A DNA stretch of 64,000 nucleotides, from assembly GCF_016545825.1 (NCBI RefSeq), contig NC_052612.1:48777738-48841737 (forward strand), read 5' to 3'. The stretch comes from Eucalyptus grandis. Lineage: Eukaryota; Streptophyta; Magnoliopsida; Myrtales; Myrtaceae. Within the stretch, counting starts at the first letter, position 1, and each line of letters opens with the position of its first letter. The notes beneath the pieces are model-generated. The model did not search any database and was not told the DNA's origin. It saw only the letters and a program-made list of their open reading frames with translations. This document shows, piece by piece, positions 49,557 to 61,058 of the stretch. Made by a program: the position numbers and the translations under genes.

Positions 49557-50587
49557 AATACTAACGGGACAAGGACCCCTGGAGTGCCAAAAGTTGGCGC
49601 AAAGGGACACTTAAGTCTTAAAGTTACGAAAAGTACACTTAAGTGCCAAAATCGGAGCAAAATGGATCATTTGAGTGCCAATCCGACCAAAATCCGGCCA
49701 AAATGCCAGCGTGGCATTTTTCCGGCGAATCGAGCCCAAAACGACGCCGTTTTGCACGCTGACATGGCCAAATAATGCAAAACGGTGTCGTTTTGGGCTC
49801 ATGTGATAAAAAAAATAATATAAAAATTAAATAAATTAAATTTAAAAATATATTTAGTTAAAATATTAAAAAATAATAATTTTAATAGTTAAAATATTAA
49901 AAAAATAATAAATTTAAAATTACATTTAGTTAAAATATTAAAAATAATATTTTAAAATTAAATTTAGTTAAAATATTAAAAAATAATCATTTAAAAATTA
50001 AAAAATTAAAAAAAAATTAAAAAATAATAATTTTAAAATTAGATTTAGTTAAACAAATAAAAATTAAATTAAAATTAAATTAAGTTAAAATTTTAAAAAT
50101 AAAAAATTTTAAAAATAAAAAATAAAAAATAAAAATTTTAAAATTAGATTTAGTTAAAATATTTTAAAAAAATTTTAAAATTAAATTTAGTTAAAATATT
50201 AAAATAATAATAATTTTAAATTAAATTTTTTTTAAAAAAATTAAAAAAAAATTATCAAAATTTTATAAATTCATAAAAAGGGGGGGCGGTGGCTGAGGGC
50301 AGCCTAGCCACCGCCCCTTTTTTAAATTTTTAAATTTTAAATTATTATTTTTAACATTTTAATTGAATTTAATTTTAAAATTATTATTTTTATAATATTT
50401 TAACTAAATCTAATTCTAAAATTTTTATTTTTTTATTTTTTTATTTTTTATAATTATTATTTTTAATATTTTAACTAAATTTAGTTTTGTAAATTATTAT
50501 TTTTTTAAATTTTTAACTAAATCTAATTTTAAAATTATTTTATAAAATTTTTAACTAAATCTAATTTTTAATTTTTTTTAATTTTTA

Positions 50588-51536
50588 TTTTTAAAAGGGA
50601 AAAAGCCACGAAAAACCCCGAACTTTGCCCAAAGTGACACATTTACCCCAAACTTTTTTTTTGTGACGTGAAAACCGCAAACTTTCCAAACCGTGACACA
50701 TTTACCCCATCAAGGGCATTTTTGTCTTTTTATTCTGTTTTTTCCTTTTTCTTTTTTTTCTTTTTTTTCTTCTTCTTCCCTCCGCCATGGCCGGCGGAGG
50801 GAAGCCGGCGTCCGGCGACCTCGCCGGCGTCGGGCGAGGGCGAGACACCCTCGCCCGACGCAGCGAGGGCGGCCCTCGCCGGCGACGGGCAGGACGGCCC
50901 TCGCCCGGATCTGGCGAGGGCGGGGACACCCTCGCCGACGCAGCGAGGGCGGCCCTCGCCGGCGACGGGCAAGGACGGCCCTCGCCAAATCGGCGAGGCG
51001 TGACACCTCGCCCGACGCAGGCGGGGCGGCCCTCGCCGCGACGGCGAGGACGGCCCTCGCCCGGATCTAGCGAGGGCGAGACACCCTCGCCGACGCGGGC
51101 GGGGCGGCCCTCGCCGGCGTCGGGCGAGGACGGCCCTTGCCGGATCCGGCGAGGGCATCCCTCGCCCGACGCAGGCGAGGGCGGCCCGCCCGACGCCGCG
51201 AGGGCCGCCCTAGCCGAGGCCGGCGAGGGTGACCCTCGCCGACGCCGGCGAGGGCCCTCGCCGGATGCCGGCTTCCCTTCGTCGGCCGGCCCGTGGAGGG
51301 GAGAGAAAAAAAAATTTAAAAATTTTTAAAGATGAAAAGACCAAAATACCCTCTAATTTTGGGGTAAATGTGTCACGTAACGAAAGTTCGGGGTTTTCAC
51401 GTCACAAAAAAGAATTTGGGGTAAATGTGTCACGGTTGGCAAAGTTTGGGGTTTTTCACGTCACAAAAAAGTTTGGGGTAAATGTGTCACTTTGGGCAAA
51501 GTTCGGGGTTTTTCGTGGCTTTTTCCCTTTTTAAAA
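50588..51536. mobile_element. Mutator-like element F nested in M2 (with TSD)
   Basis: Element at 50597-51527 (931 bp), starting GGGAAAAAGCCACGAAAAAC and ending in the complement, flanked by the exact 9-bp duplication tttttaaaa (50588-50596 and 51528-51536). The terminal inverted repeats contain two to three copies of a 'gtgacacatttacccc' unit each. The core (about 50785-51300) is GC-rich low-complexity sequence built from 'gcgagggcggccctcgcc' units. Long frames in this core exist on several strands and are not genes. Confidence 0.9.
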
Positions 51537-52016
51537 TTATTATTTTTTAATGTTTTAACTAAATTTAATTTTAATTTTTTTAATTTTTTTAATTTTTAAC
51601 TAAATCTAATATTATTTTTTAAATTTTTTAATTATTATTTTTTATATTTTAATTAAATTTTATTTTAAAATTATTATTTTTAAATATTTTAACTAAATCT
51701 AATTTTAAATTTATTATTTTTTTAATATTTTAACTATTAAAATTATTATTTTTTAATATTTTAACTATATCGAATTTTTAATTTAATTGATTTAATTTTT
51801 ATATTATTTTTTTACCATATCAACTCAAAGCGACGCCATTTTTGCATTACTTGCCATGTCGATGCAAAACGGCGTCGTTTTAGGTTCACTTCGCCGGAAA
51901 TTCGTCGGAAAAACGCCACGTCAGCCTTTTGGCCGGACTTTGGCGGAGTGGCACTTAAGTGATCCGTTTTTCTTCGAATGTGACACTTAATGGTACCTTT
52001 CGTAACTTTTGGCACT

Positions 52017-52815
52017 TAAGGGTGCGCATGGATTTGTTTCTATTTTTTTTTTTTCAAAACAAAAAAAAGTGTTTGTTCCTAAGCAGTTTTTGAACAAAAG
52101 AACACGTTTGGTAATGTTTGGTCCGGAATAAAAATGAATAGAAACACATTTGGTAAATTTTATTATTTTTTTGTTTCTTTTAATTTTTTAAACATTTTTT
52201 TTATTTTTATTTTTCCTTTCTTTTTATTTTTCTTTTCTTCGGCCGGTCACCGGCCTCCGCGACCGGCCGACGGGGCCGGCTGAGCCTCGCCCGGCCACGG
52301 CGAGGCTCGCCGCCCACGGCGAGGCCGAGCTCCGGCCGTGGTTGGGCGAGGCTCGGCCTCGCCTTGGCCGGGCGAGCCTCGCCGGGGCGGGCGACGCTCG
52401 GCCTCGCCGGATCTAGGCGAGCCCGAGCTCGCCCGGCCAAGGCGAGGCTCGGCCTCGCCCGCGCCGGCGACGCCGAGCCTCGCCGGATCTGGGCGAGGCC
52501 GAGCCTCGACGGCCGGTCGCCGGCCATGGCCGAGGCCGGCGACCGGCCAAAATGAAAATAAGAAAAAAAAAGAAGAAAAGAAGAAGAGAAGAAGAAGAAA
52601 GAGAAGAGTGATTTTTGTTCTTTTGTTCCTTCCGAGAAGTGTTTCTTTCAGGAGAAACAACTTTTTTTGTTTCTTTTTTCTGTTTCTATTTTGTTCCGAA
52701 ACAAAAAAAAAAAAAACAAACGCAACCAAACGCGTTTGTTCCTTTTGTTCCCGGAACACTTTCCGTACGAAGTGTGCCGGAAACACTTTTTGGAGTGTTT
52801 CCATGCACGCCCTAA
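52017..52815. mobile_element. PIF/Harbinger-type MITE H nested in M2
   Basis: Element at 52020-52812 (793 bp), GGGTGCGCATGGA to TCCATGCACGCCC, flanked by TAA (52017-52019 and 52813-52815). Element M1 has the empty site (ggcacttaagtgtcc) at the matching place, confirming the insertion. Subterminal parts have 'ttgtttc' and 'gaaacaa' motifs in inverted order. The core at 52240-52550 is GC-rich 'gcgaggctcggcctcgcc'-like repeats. A 3-bp TAA target is typical of PIF/Harbinger. Confidence 0.88.
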
Positions 52816-52870
52816 ATGTCCATTTGTGCCAACTTTTGGCACTTGAAGCGTTCTTATCCCCAATACTAAC

Positions 52871-53940
52871 ATTGTGCCATTGCTAGTTTTTAGGCACACA
52901 TCACCGACGCCTACAGCTTGAGCTAGCTTATTGTTTCCCATCTTCATAGATCCGAAGTCACCTGACCTGTATGATGTAAAGAAATCCTTACGAGACGTAG
53001 CATGAATAAACGCACCACTATCAATTACCCAACTAGTCTCATGAAATACAAAATTCACCACATCACCATAAAAAAAATGACATAAAAAATGATGAGAAAG
53101 TCTTCTTTAAGTGCAGCAACATGATTGTCATCATTGTCATTATCACTTTTCTTCTCTTTACCTTTCTCATTTTATTTTTCCCTTTTTAATTGGCGATATG
53201 TCCCTTCTGATGACAATAATAGCATTCAACATTAGTAAATTAATTATACTTACATCTGCTTTTATCTCGACTTTTATTTCTATTTCTTAGACCTCGAGAC
53301 TCACTCATTCCCCTTTTCTTAACAACCAATGCATCAGAATGTGAAGAGGACGATTTTTGTGTCTTCCTTGTCATCTCTTCATTTAAAAAATTACTCTTGA
53401 CCAAATCCATGGTAATCGTACCATCCGGGCAAAATTAGACAAAGATGTTTGAAACGTCTCCCATGAGTCCGACAAAGTACTAAGCAACCATAGTGCTTGT
53501 ATCTCATTATCAAACTTGATTCCTATTGCAGCCAATTGATTTATAATTCTTTAAAGAGAATTTAAATGATCAGTCAAATGAGTACCATCTTGATATTTCA
53601 AAGCTATCATCTGTTTTATCAAAAATAACTTATTATTCTCAATCTTTCGAGTATATAACTGTTTGAGCTTATCTCATAAACTGCATGCATGTGTTTTCTC
53701 AATAATATTATTCAAAACATTATCATCCACCTACTACCTAATATAACCACACACTTGACGATGAAATATAAACCATTCAGCAACAGTTTTATTCTCCGAT
53801 TTCTCATCGACAAATATGGGCAAATAAAAATCTTTCACATATAAAAAGTCTTCCATCTTCCCTTTCCAAATATGATAATTCGAACCATTCAGTGTAACAA
53901 TTTTACTCATATTCGTTTTCATTGTTTAACACAAGGCAGA
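52871..53940 (-). pseudogene. Copia gag and protease start
   Basis: Gag start at 53922 (MKTNMSKIVTLNGSNYHIWK) with the usual UBN2-type opening; a degenerate zinc knuckle (CYYCHQKGHIAN) near 53222-53181 followed by a stop. The protease begins near 53035 with WVIDSGAFIHAT holding the DSG-type catalytic site (Ala for the common Ser/Thr) and is cut by M2 at 52861. Several stops and frameshifts lie between. Confidence 0.9.
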
Positions 53941-53976
53941 AAAATCAAACAATAACTAGAAGCTCTGATACCACTC

Positions 53977-54662
53977 TGATAGGAGAACAGTAACATTCGA
54001 ATAATGTTGAATTATCGCAATGGAATAAAATAATATTCCCTCTTATGTAAACCTAATAGGAATCGATATAGTAGAGTAAAATAAATATCAAGCATGCGAA
54101 CACAAGACGATTTTTTTACATGGAAAATCTTCTTGATGTGAGGAGATCAAAAACCACGAGACTAGAGTCCACCCAAAAATCTTCACTATCAACAAAATTG
54201 GGTGAACAATGTTATTCTCTAGCAAATACTAGAGGTACATAGCAGCAAAAATCTCAAGAACATAATTCTTGGCAATACACATGAATTTCACAAGAGATCA
54301 AAGATAAATTTAACCAATAACGCAGGTTTTGATCAATCCACGAAAAACCTGGTGTATGGAGCTTCAAACGAAAATCAAACCGTTCATATTCGAGAAGATT
54401 GCACCATGAACATGCTGACAAAATTTCAGCTCAATCGGACCACGGATCAACCTCCGATGCCAGCATGATGTAAATCAGATTTTGCCCAAACCCTAGATTT
54501 TCTGCTTTCTTTTTTTTTCTTGTTACTATGTCTTTTTGTAACTACCACTTTAAAAATAGTGAGAAACCTTATTTCTCCATATGACTTAGCATATGAGCTC
54601 AAGCCCTTTTTGGGCTTACAACTCATTGGGCTTTCTCCGCATAGGAGTGAACCGATCTAACA
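53977..54662 (-). repeat. Copia element 5' LTR
   Basis: 686 bp, tgataggagaacagtaac to ccgatctaaca in plus orientation, so TGTTAGATCGG to CTCCTATCA on the element strand. The tRNA-iMet primer site lies directly inside it. Confidence 0.93.
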
Positions 54663-55542
54663 GAAAATTAGTGTCTTTGAAATACATATATTTCCACACC
54701 ATTCTCTTAGCATTATCAAGGGGGAAAACTATTAAGCGAAAGTTCATAAACATAAAGCAAAAGCATGCAATGAGAAAGTTCTCATAATGGGTATTTGCAA
54801 ATGAGAAAATCATCTTCACTTTGTATCTGGTCACATTGGCCTATACACTTCTATCAACTTCTCAGTACATCCTTCAAACAATTGTCAATGAATCTCCTTG
54901 AAATGTCCCAAATGATAGTGTCATGAGGTTGATCAGAGGTATGTCTTGACAAATCAATGCATGGAATAATGTCACCAAATTGGAAGTTAGAACTACCATG
55001 ACCAGATATTAAATTACAAAGGTTCACCAAATTATCCATAGTACAGGCAGAGTACAAACAATATTCCCTTTCCATTACATAGAAATTGAAATGGCAAAAG
55101 AACAAAGTGAAATACCAATGGATGTATGATCACATACCGTCAAACCTCCAACTATAAAAGTATAACAACAATGACACAATCATCCTTCCACCAAAAAAGG
55201 CGCGGCTTCAAACATTATCAGCATTAACCTATCGCCCTAAATATAACTCCATTCAAATATCCGATAGGATAGAGAACTAGTTATAGGATCATAGTTCTAA
55301 AATCCATTAATAATATATATTTTCCCAACTAAGAAACTAAACCTCAACAAATACCATTTCAAACATATATTAGACTATCTCAACTCATAATCAAATTTTA
55401 ACTAACCAAGTTCTCGTTACTAGGGCTCTCGTCCTACTAGCTACTAACTAAAGAACTTGAAAAAGATTCAGATAAAAAGGGTGAGTAACCATAACTCAAT
55501 GACTAACGAATGCCTCTTTTAAGCAAATCGCGTACCCACTAT
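54663..55542. other. Intergenic sequence right of the Copia element
   Basis: A minus-strand 83-codon frame (54854-55105) containing MDNLVNLCNLISGHGSSNF has some protein-like character but matches nothing I recognise. It could be a gene fragment. Otherwise AT-rich and featureless. Confidence 0.4.
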
Positions 55543-56105
55543 GGGCCCGTTTGATTCAACTTTGGGGAAATGGCTTTGCATTTCCCCAAGTATCTTTAGA
55601 GGAATGGACATTTGATGAAGGCAAATGTGTGTGGTTACTCTATTTTGGTGTATTTTGCAAAGTGGCTTTGAGGTGAAAAGAAAAAGGAAAAAAAGAAAAG
55701 GAAAAAGGAGGAGGAGGAGATGCTGAAGGAGAGGGGAACGAACGGGAGGCAGTTGGAGCTAGTGGTTGTGGTGGGGGAGGCGGTTGGTGGCAATGGTGGT
55801 GGGGAGGCGATGGGTCGCACAACCCACGCACCACCGCCTGGGTCGTGGCCTCAAGCGGCGTAGCAGAGGGGAACGAATGGGAGGCAACTGAAGCTGATGG
55901 TTGTGGTGGGGGAGGCAGCAAGTTGTGCGACCCACACACCGCCGTCGCGGCCTTAGGCAACACTTCTGGGCGACCAGCTCTGGTCGGCTGAGCTTCGCCA
56001 ATAAGTCAAAGACGATGAACAATAAACTTTTAGGGTAAAAAAGGAAAACGCAATTATTAATGAGGGTAATATTGAAAGAATAAAAAATTTATTAGACCCC
56101 TATTT
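55543..56105. mobile_element. Possible PIF/Harbinger-type MITE, partial
   Basis: Begins gggcccgtttgattcaac followed by 'ggggaaatggctttgcatttcccc', resembling the left end of the MITE at 12729. The interior has a two-copy GC-rich repeat (55733-55850 and 55868-55960, 'ggggaacgaa(c/t)gggaggca'). No convincing right terminus was found, so it is truncated or misjudged. Confidence 0.4.
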
Positions 56106-56224
56106 AGCATTCTGAAAATGCTGAAAGCTCAAAGCATGTCCTATACATATGTATAAAACCATAATGAAACTCAATAATCTCAAGTTCGGTTGATAATATA
56201 CATACAATTTCAAATATAAATTAT

Positions 56225-57215
56225 TTCCAAGTTCTAGACACTTAAAGTGTCAAAACTTAGTATGGGAGAATACTTAAGCGCCAAAAGTTAGGAAAGTGAC
56301 ACTTAAGTATCAAAATTAGAGCAAAATGGATCAATTAGGTGCCAATGGCAAGAAAATTTTATCAAAATGCTAACGCGGAGATTTTCCAGTAAAGCAAATG
56401 CAAAACGACGTCATTTTGCACACCGACATAGTTAGACAAGTGTAAAAACGACATCATTTTACTATTGACATAGGTAGATAATCAATATTAATTTAATTTA
56501 ATTTAATTTTAAAAGTAAATTATTTAATTATATATATAAGGGAGGAGGAGGAGGAGGAAGATGGAGATTGTAGGTGGCAAGGGCTGAGCTCTCGTCAGCA
56601 ACTCATAAGGAAGGGTCGGCTAAGGTCACCAAGCCCTGGCCAAAGGTCAACGACCCTAGTCAATCGGCGGCAAGGGCTTATGAGCCCTTGTCTAGATTTG
56701 GGATGAGGGTCGCCTAGTCGAGCCAAGGGCCACCGCACCAAGGCCAAGCAACCTTGGTCGACCGGCGACGAGGGCTCGCAAGCCCTGGTCGCCAATTGGT
56801 TGGGGTCGCTAGCCCCTAGCCAAGGCCCAGCGACCCTAGCCGACCTTCCCCCATCGTCGCCAGCCCTTCCCGACAATTGAGCCCTTGCCCCCTGCAATCT
56901 CCATCTTCCTCTTCTTCTTTTTCTTTTCTTTTTTAATATTAAAATTTATTTTTACATTTAATTTAATTAATTTCTATATTAAAATTCAAATCCATACCAA
57001 AACAACGTCATTTTTGTGTTTTTTTGCTGAGTCGGTTCTCCAACAAGCCATATATGCGAGCAATATTAATAAAAAAAAATTACCACGTAGGATTTCTAAC
57101 AGAGTTTGTTGAACCTAGCACTCAAGTGTCTCATTTTTATTATTAAAAAAAAAAAGTGGTATTTAAATGTCACTTTCCTAACTTTTGGCACTTGGACAAT
57201 TCTTTTGCCATTATT
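56225..57215. mobile_element. Diverged Mutator-like fold-back element M3
   Basis: Left side reads 'gccaaaagttaggaaagtgacacttaagtatc' and 'caaaacgacgtcatttt'; right side 'aaatgtcactttcctaacttttggcacttgg', the inverted counterparts seen in M1 and M2. The core starts ggaagatggagattg (56555 on) and ends caatctccatcttcc (to 56912), an inverted pair enclosing 'aagggct(t/g)a' and 'gccctt' type repeats. The terminal bases and TSD are eroded. It is older than M1 and M2. Confidence 0.75.
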
Positions 57216-57971
57216 TCTTTCAACAAAAATTCATGCGTATAAGGTCAAAATATACAATAAAATATGTGGTCACGTGAATAGTAAAATAATTAAATATTCA
57301 TTACTTTCTAATATCGCAATTTGTATACGTACAATACCAAAAGGGATTTATATCTTTCCACACAACTTTATACATATTATGAATCATCATCTAAATCAAC
57401 AACATCGAATTATATATCAATAGTCCATCCATTGATCAATCTCATCATATCACATGCCGATAATCCATTCCATCGACTAATCTCATACCACACGTCAATG
57501 ATTAATTTCATTGACCAAGCTCGTGCTTAAATATCTAATTATGATCATGCATAATACTTCGTGACAAAATCACCAAGATTTTCATAGCTAGCTCTCTATC
57601 AATTGTCAATCAATGTCTCAACCTAGAGTAATATTTTAAAGCCAATATATAAACCTAAAAATCTCTTAATGTTTAACAACAATATTGAGTATAAACCTTA
57701 TTCTCTAATAATCCCACAATCAAAACCATAGTTCATCTCATAAATCATTTTCACAAACTGAATCACATCACTTTTCACAACCTTCTTTATAAAACGAAAA
57801 GTGTTTCATCAAGCATATCGTAATTCAATACTTATGACCTTTCATAAACATACTCAAAATCAAAAGCTTTCTAAAATTCTTCCACCAAAAAGATTTCACA
57901 AACTCAAAATATATAATCTTTGTTAATTCCATTCATCAAACATAATACATATATACATACGTACGTACATA
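57216..57971. other. Intergenic AT-rich sequence
   Basis: No gene recognised. Ends in an acgtacgtacata run that abuts the TR-GAG element. Confidence 0.5.
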
Positions 57972-60900
57972 TGTCACAGGCCGATCAATTGGGATCGTGA
58001 CCGCGCGGCGACTCGGGCTATTTTGGATCACCCAAGCCAAGCCTTACTCGATCAAATGCTCATTCGCTTGTATACCCGGATCGTAGAGAGAGAAAGTTTA
58101 GAGAGAGGAGCTCTGGAAAGAAAGTGAGCTTTGTACTGCTGAAATGTTGGATGGTTCCCAATGAGGGGGAGGGCACCCCTTCTTATACTTGAGACCCTCG
58201 GATTACATCCGTTGATTTAGAATTCAACCGGCGGATGAGATTGCACTACCTCAACTACCAACATAAATGACAACTACTAGCTACCGACATAAATAAAGCT
58301 AGAAACTTCTAGAACTTGGCGTATTGACGATTACGCCCACCCCTTGTAGAATTCGAGAAGGAGACTTATGGGGAAGCCAAGCGAGCATAGGAGGTCCACC
58401 GCGGATGAGTCACGGCCGTCCTCCAGGAACCTCTTGGGTTGGCCTTTTTTCGGGCCGTGACATTCTCCCCCACTCAATCGAGCGATGCCCTCGTCGCTCA
58501 CAGCTCGACGGGCAGCCTTCCTCGCACGAGCACGGGCTCTCTTCTTTTTGTTTTGCTTCGCTTGGATGCTCACAAATGAAAGACCACATCCTTCTATGAT
58601 TAGCTCGGACTTAGCACACGGCTCCATCTTCGGTTTGGGCGTAGCATGTGGCGAGTACTCAACCTCGGGAAAGAGCACTTGAATCGGCATTGCGTGTGTT
58701 GGAGTAGGATCCAACTCTACCTTCGGCTTCACCTCGGCCAGCTTGTTCAAGCGCTTCACAGACTTTAAGCTCTTGTCGAGGCGTCAGATTGTGGCGATGG
58801 TCTTGGTGTCGACCACCCCTTTATCGTGGGGATCGTCGTTAGGTATTTCAGATCGAGAATCACGAGGCACTTGGTCCTCATGTCGATCATGGATCTCACA
58901 CTATGGAAGAATTGCATACCAAGAATGAGATCATAATCGTCGAGAGGAACTACCTCGAATGACATTTTGCCCTTCCATCCACCGATTAGACATCCACGTT
59001 GGGAGTTGATCCAACGCCCTTGAGGCCTTTCGAGTTGATGGGCTTGAAGGATTCCCGGTTGGCTCCACGTGAAGCTTTAAGGCTTTTGCCACTTCGGTCA
59101 ACATGAACATGTTCGACGCACCGTGTCGACCAAGGCGAAAAGCGTTCGGCCGCACACGTCAACCTCCACAAAGAACATGTCCGAGTTCGATACGGCTTCT
59201 TCTTCCTTGGACGACGATTGAGCTTGGACAAAGTTGATCATCTTTACGCCTCCAAGTCGGACTTGTTGCCTCTCTTCTTTTGGCTCCTCCTTTTCTTCAA
59301 TGGCAAGGAGGGCATTGATTCGACCCTTCTTTGGGCACTTTTGGGTCCAATGCAGACTTTTGCAGATAAAACAAGGAGAATGCGAGGGTTGATCGAACTT
59401 ACTCGTTGGGCAGTCCGTTGGTCGGCCCCGTTGGAAGGACGGCTTGGAAGTGCCTTCACCCCATGTTTTGGTTTGGCCGCTTTGATCATGCGCGCCTCGG
59501 GGAGTACACCTTCCTTTGTCCTCGGACCGATTCGACCTCCAATCCCTTGGCCTATTCCTTGGTTCGACTTTGGTGAGGTCAACGAGCGACTCGGCCACGC
59601 TTAGCGCTCTCATGAGACTCGTCACATCCCTTCGCTTAAGCTCGAGTAGCGCCCATGGCTTCGATCCATTCACGAACACTCCGAGAGCCTTCTCTTCGCT
59701 TAGGTTGCGAATTTGGAGTTTGAGTTCCATGAACTCCTTCACATACTCTCGGATCACACCTCTTTGCTTGAGGCGATGGAACTTGCTACGGGCTTCTTAT
59801 TGAGCAAACTCGGGGAAGAAGTAATTGCGAAACTCCCTTACAAAGTCATCCCATGTCTCCACGGGATTGGCACCGCGCCTAGTCTCATCGCACCTATTGT
59901 GCCACCAAAGCATTGCCGTATCAGAAAGGAACATCGAAGCGGTTCATACCTTGATCGACTCGTCTTGGATGTTAACGGAGCCAAAGTATTGCTCCATACT
60001 CCAAACGAAGTTGTCCACCTCTTTGGCAGATCGGTCACCTTTGAATTCTTTTGGCTTTGGCACCTCAATCTTGGGCACCGCTTGAATAGGCACCACACCG
60101 TTCGTGATGCTTAACTTGCATAGGGCAAGCTCGGTCTTGAGCTCTTTGATCTCTGCCTTCATGACTTCGACCTCGTCCCTACGCGGGCTTTCCTCCTCAA
60201 TCACTTGGACGCGCTCCTTTAACACATCGATCGATGCTTCAAGGGCTTCGCCCTTGTCGAGCAACGGGGCTATAGTTTCGTTGAGGCTGGTCGTGAAGTC
60301 TTCGCGGAGCGAGGTCTCAACCTCCATGATTCGGTCTCGCACATCGTCAAGACCTTACATGAGTTCGAGCACGGCACTCCGAACTTTCCCGATCTTCTCA
60401 TCGAACGCAGCTACGGCATCCATCGAGGCATCTCTTTTCTTTGCTCGGCCGCGGGTCTCCTTGACTTGCACGGCCTCTCCATCCATGACAGCTTCTTGGC
60501 TCGACATTCTCTCGAATAGATGGTGCTCCTTGATCTCTCGAAACAAATCTCTCTTTTGCTCTAATACCAGTTGTCACGAGCCGATCGATTGGGATCGTGA
60601 CCACGCGGCGACTCGAGCTATTTTGGATCACCCAAGCCAAGCCTTACTCGATCGAATGCTCACTCGCTCGTATATCCGGATCGTAGAGAGAGAAAGTTTA
60701 GAGAGATGAGCTTTAGAAAGAAAGTGAGCTTTGTACTGCTGAAATGTTGGATGGTTCCCAATGAGGGGAGCGCACCCTTCTTATACTCGAGGTCCTCGGA
60801 TTACATCCGTTGATCTAGAATTCAACCGGTGGACGAGATCGCACTATCTCAACTACCGACATAAATGACAACTACTAGCTACTGACATAAATAAAGCTAG

Positions 60901-61058
60901 AAACTTTTAGAACTTGGCGTATTGACGGTTACGCCCGCCCCTTGTAGAATTCGGAAGGAGACTTGTGGGGAACCAAGTGAGCACAAGAGGTCCACCGCGA
61001 ATGAGTCACAGCCGTCCTCCAGGGACCTCTTGGGTTTACCTTCTTTCGAGCCGTGACA
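57972..61058 (-). mobile_element. Gag-protease-only LTR element (TR-GAG type)
   Basis: LTRs at 57972-58462 (491 bp, 3' LTR) and 60572-61058 (487 bp, 5' LTR), starting TGTCAC and ending GTGACA. The primer site TGGTATTAGAGC (complement of 60559-60570) is one base off initiator tRNA-Met. A purine tract GTGGGGGAGAA lies beside the 3' LTR. The 2.1-kb interior encodes a gag and a pepsin-like protease but no integrase or reverse transcriptase. This layout matches the plant TR-GAG class, which must borrow pol from another element. Flanking cata repeats on both sides prevent a firm TSD call. Confidence 0.88.
58463..60571 (-). pseudogene. Gag-protease region of the TR-GAG element
   Basis: Reading leftward: an N-terminal coiled coil (60342-59944, ending VPKPKEFKGDRSAKEVDNF), a gag domain (59757 on) with the zinc knuckle CFICKSLHWTQKC of CX2CX3HX4C form as in Ty3/Gypsy, then a retropepsin with FALVDT. 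One base is lost right after VDT, shifting GASNMFMLTEVAK into another frame. The end of the protease (DDYDLILGMQF) is in a third frame. No polymerase sequence follows before the 3' LTR. Confidence 0.85.

Larger units (their letters stand above)
49556..52870. mobile_element. Mutator-like fold-back element M2 (with TSD), itself split twice
   Basis: Element at 49566-52860, same ends as M1 (GGGACAAGGACCCCTGG and GCGTTCTTATCCC), flanked by the 10-bp duplication caatactaac (49556-49565 and 52861-52870). Arms and the tip hairpin (50275-50323, one C missing in the right arm) correspond to M1. Removing the elements at 50597-51527 and 52020-52812 leaves a near-symmetric palindrome of about 730 and 825 bases per arm. 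No transposase. Confidence 0.92.
44419..54662 (-). mobile_element. Full-length Copia-type LTR retrotransposon, inactive, with nested insertions
   Basis: Bounded by LTRs at 44419-45081 and 53977-54662 and flanked by the 5-bp duplication gaaaa (44414-44418 and 54663-54667). The element reads on the minus strand. Primer-binding site complementary to initiator tRNA-Met (TGGTATCAGAGC, complement of 53962-53973) adjoins the right LTR; a polypurine tract (GAGAGGGAGATT) adjoins the left one. Domains follow Copia order: gag, protease, integrase, reverse transcriptase, RNase H. About 5 kb of its length is two Mutator-like insertions, leaving a body near 5.4 kb. Stops and frameshifts throughout make it dead. 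Confidence 0.95.

Noticed and set aside
50668..51329. Several overlapping long frames in the GC-rich core of element F
   Set aside because: Open on multiple strands and frames because of GC-rich repeat units; Arg/Pro/Gly/Ala-rich translations with no start context or domain.
52247..52886. Frames of 180-185 codons in and around MITE H
   Set aside because: They translate the GC-rich repeat core and poly-purine flanks; no protein character.
54854..55105. 83-codon minus-strand frame right of the Copia element
   Set aside because: Looks weakly protein-like but I cannot link it to any family; kept only as a remark on the intergenic stretch.
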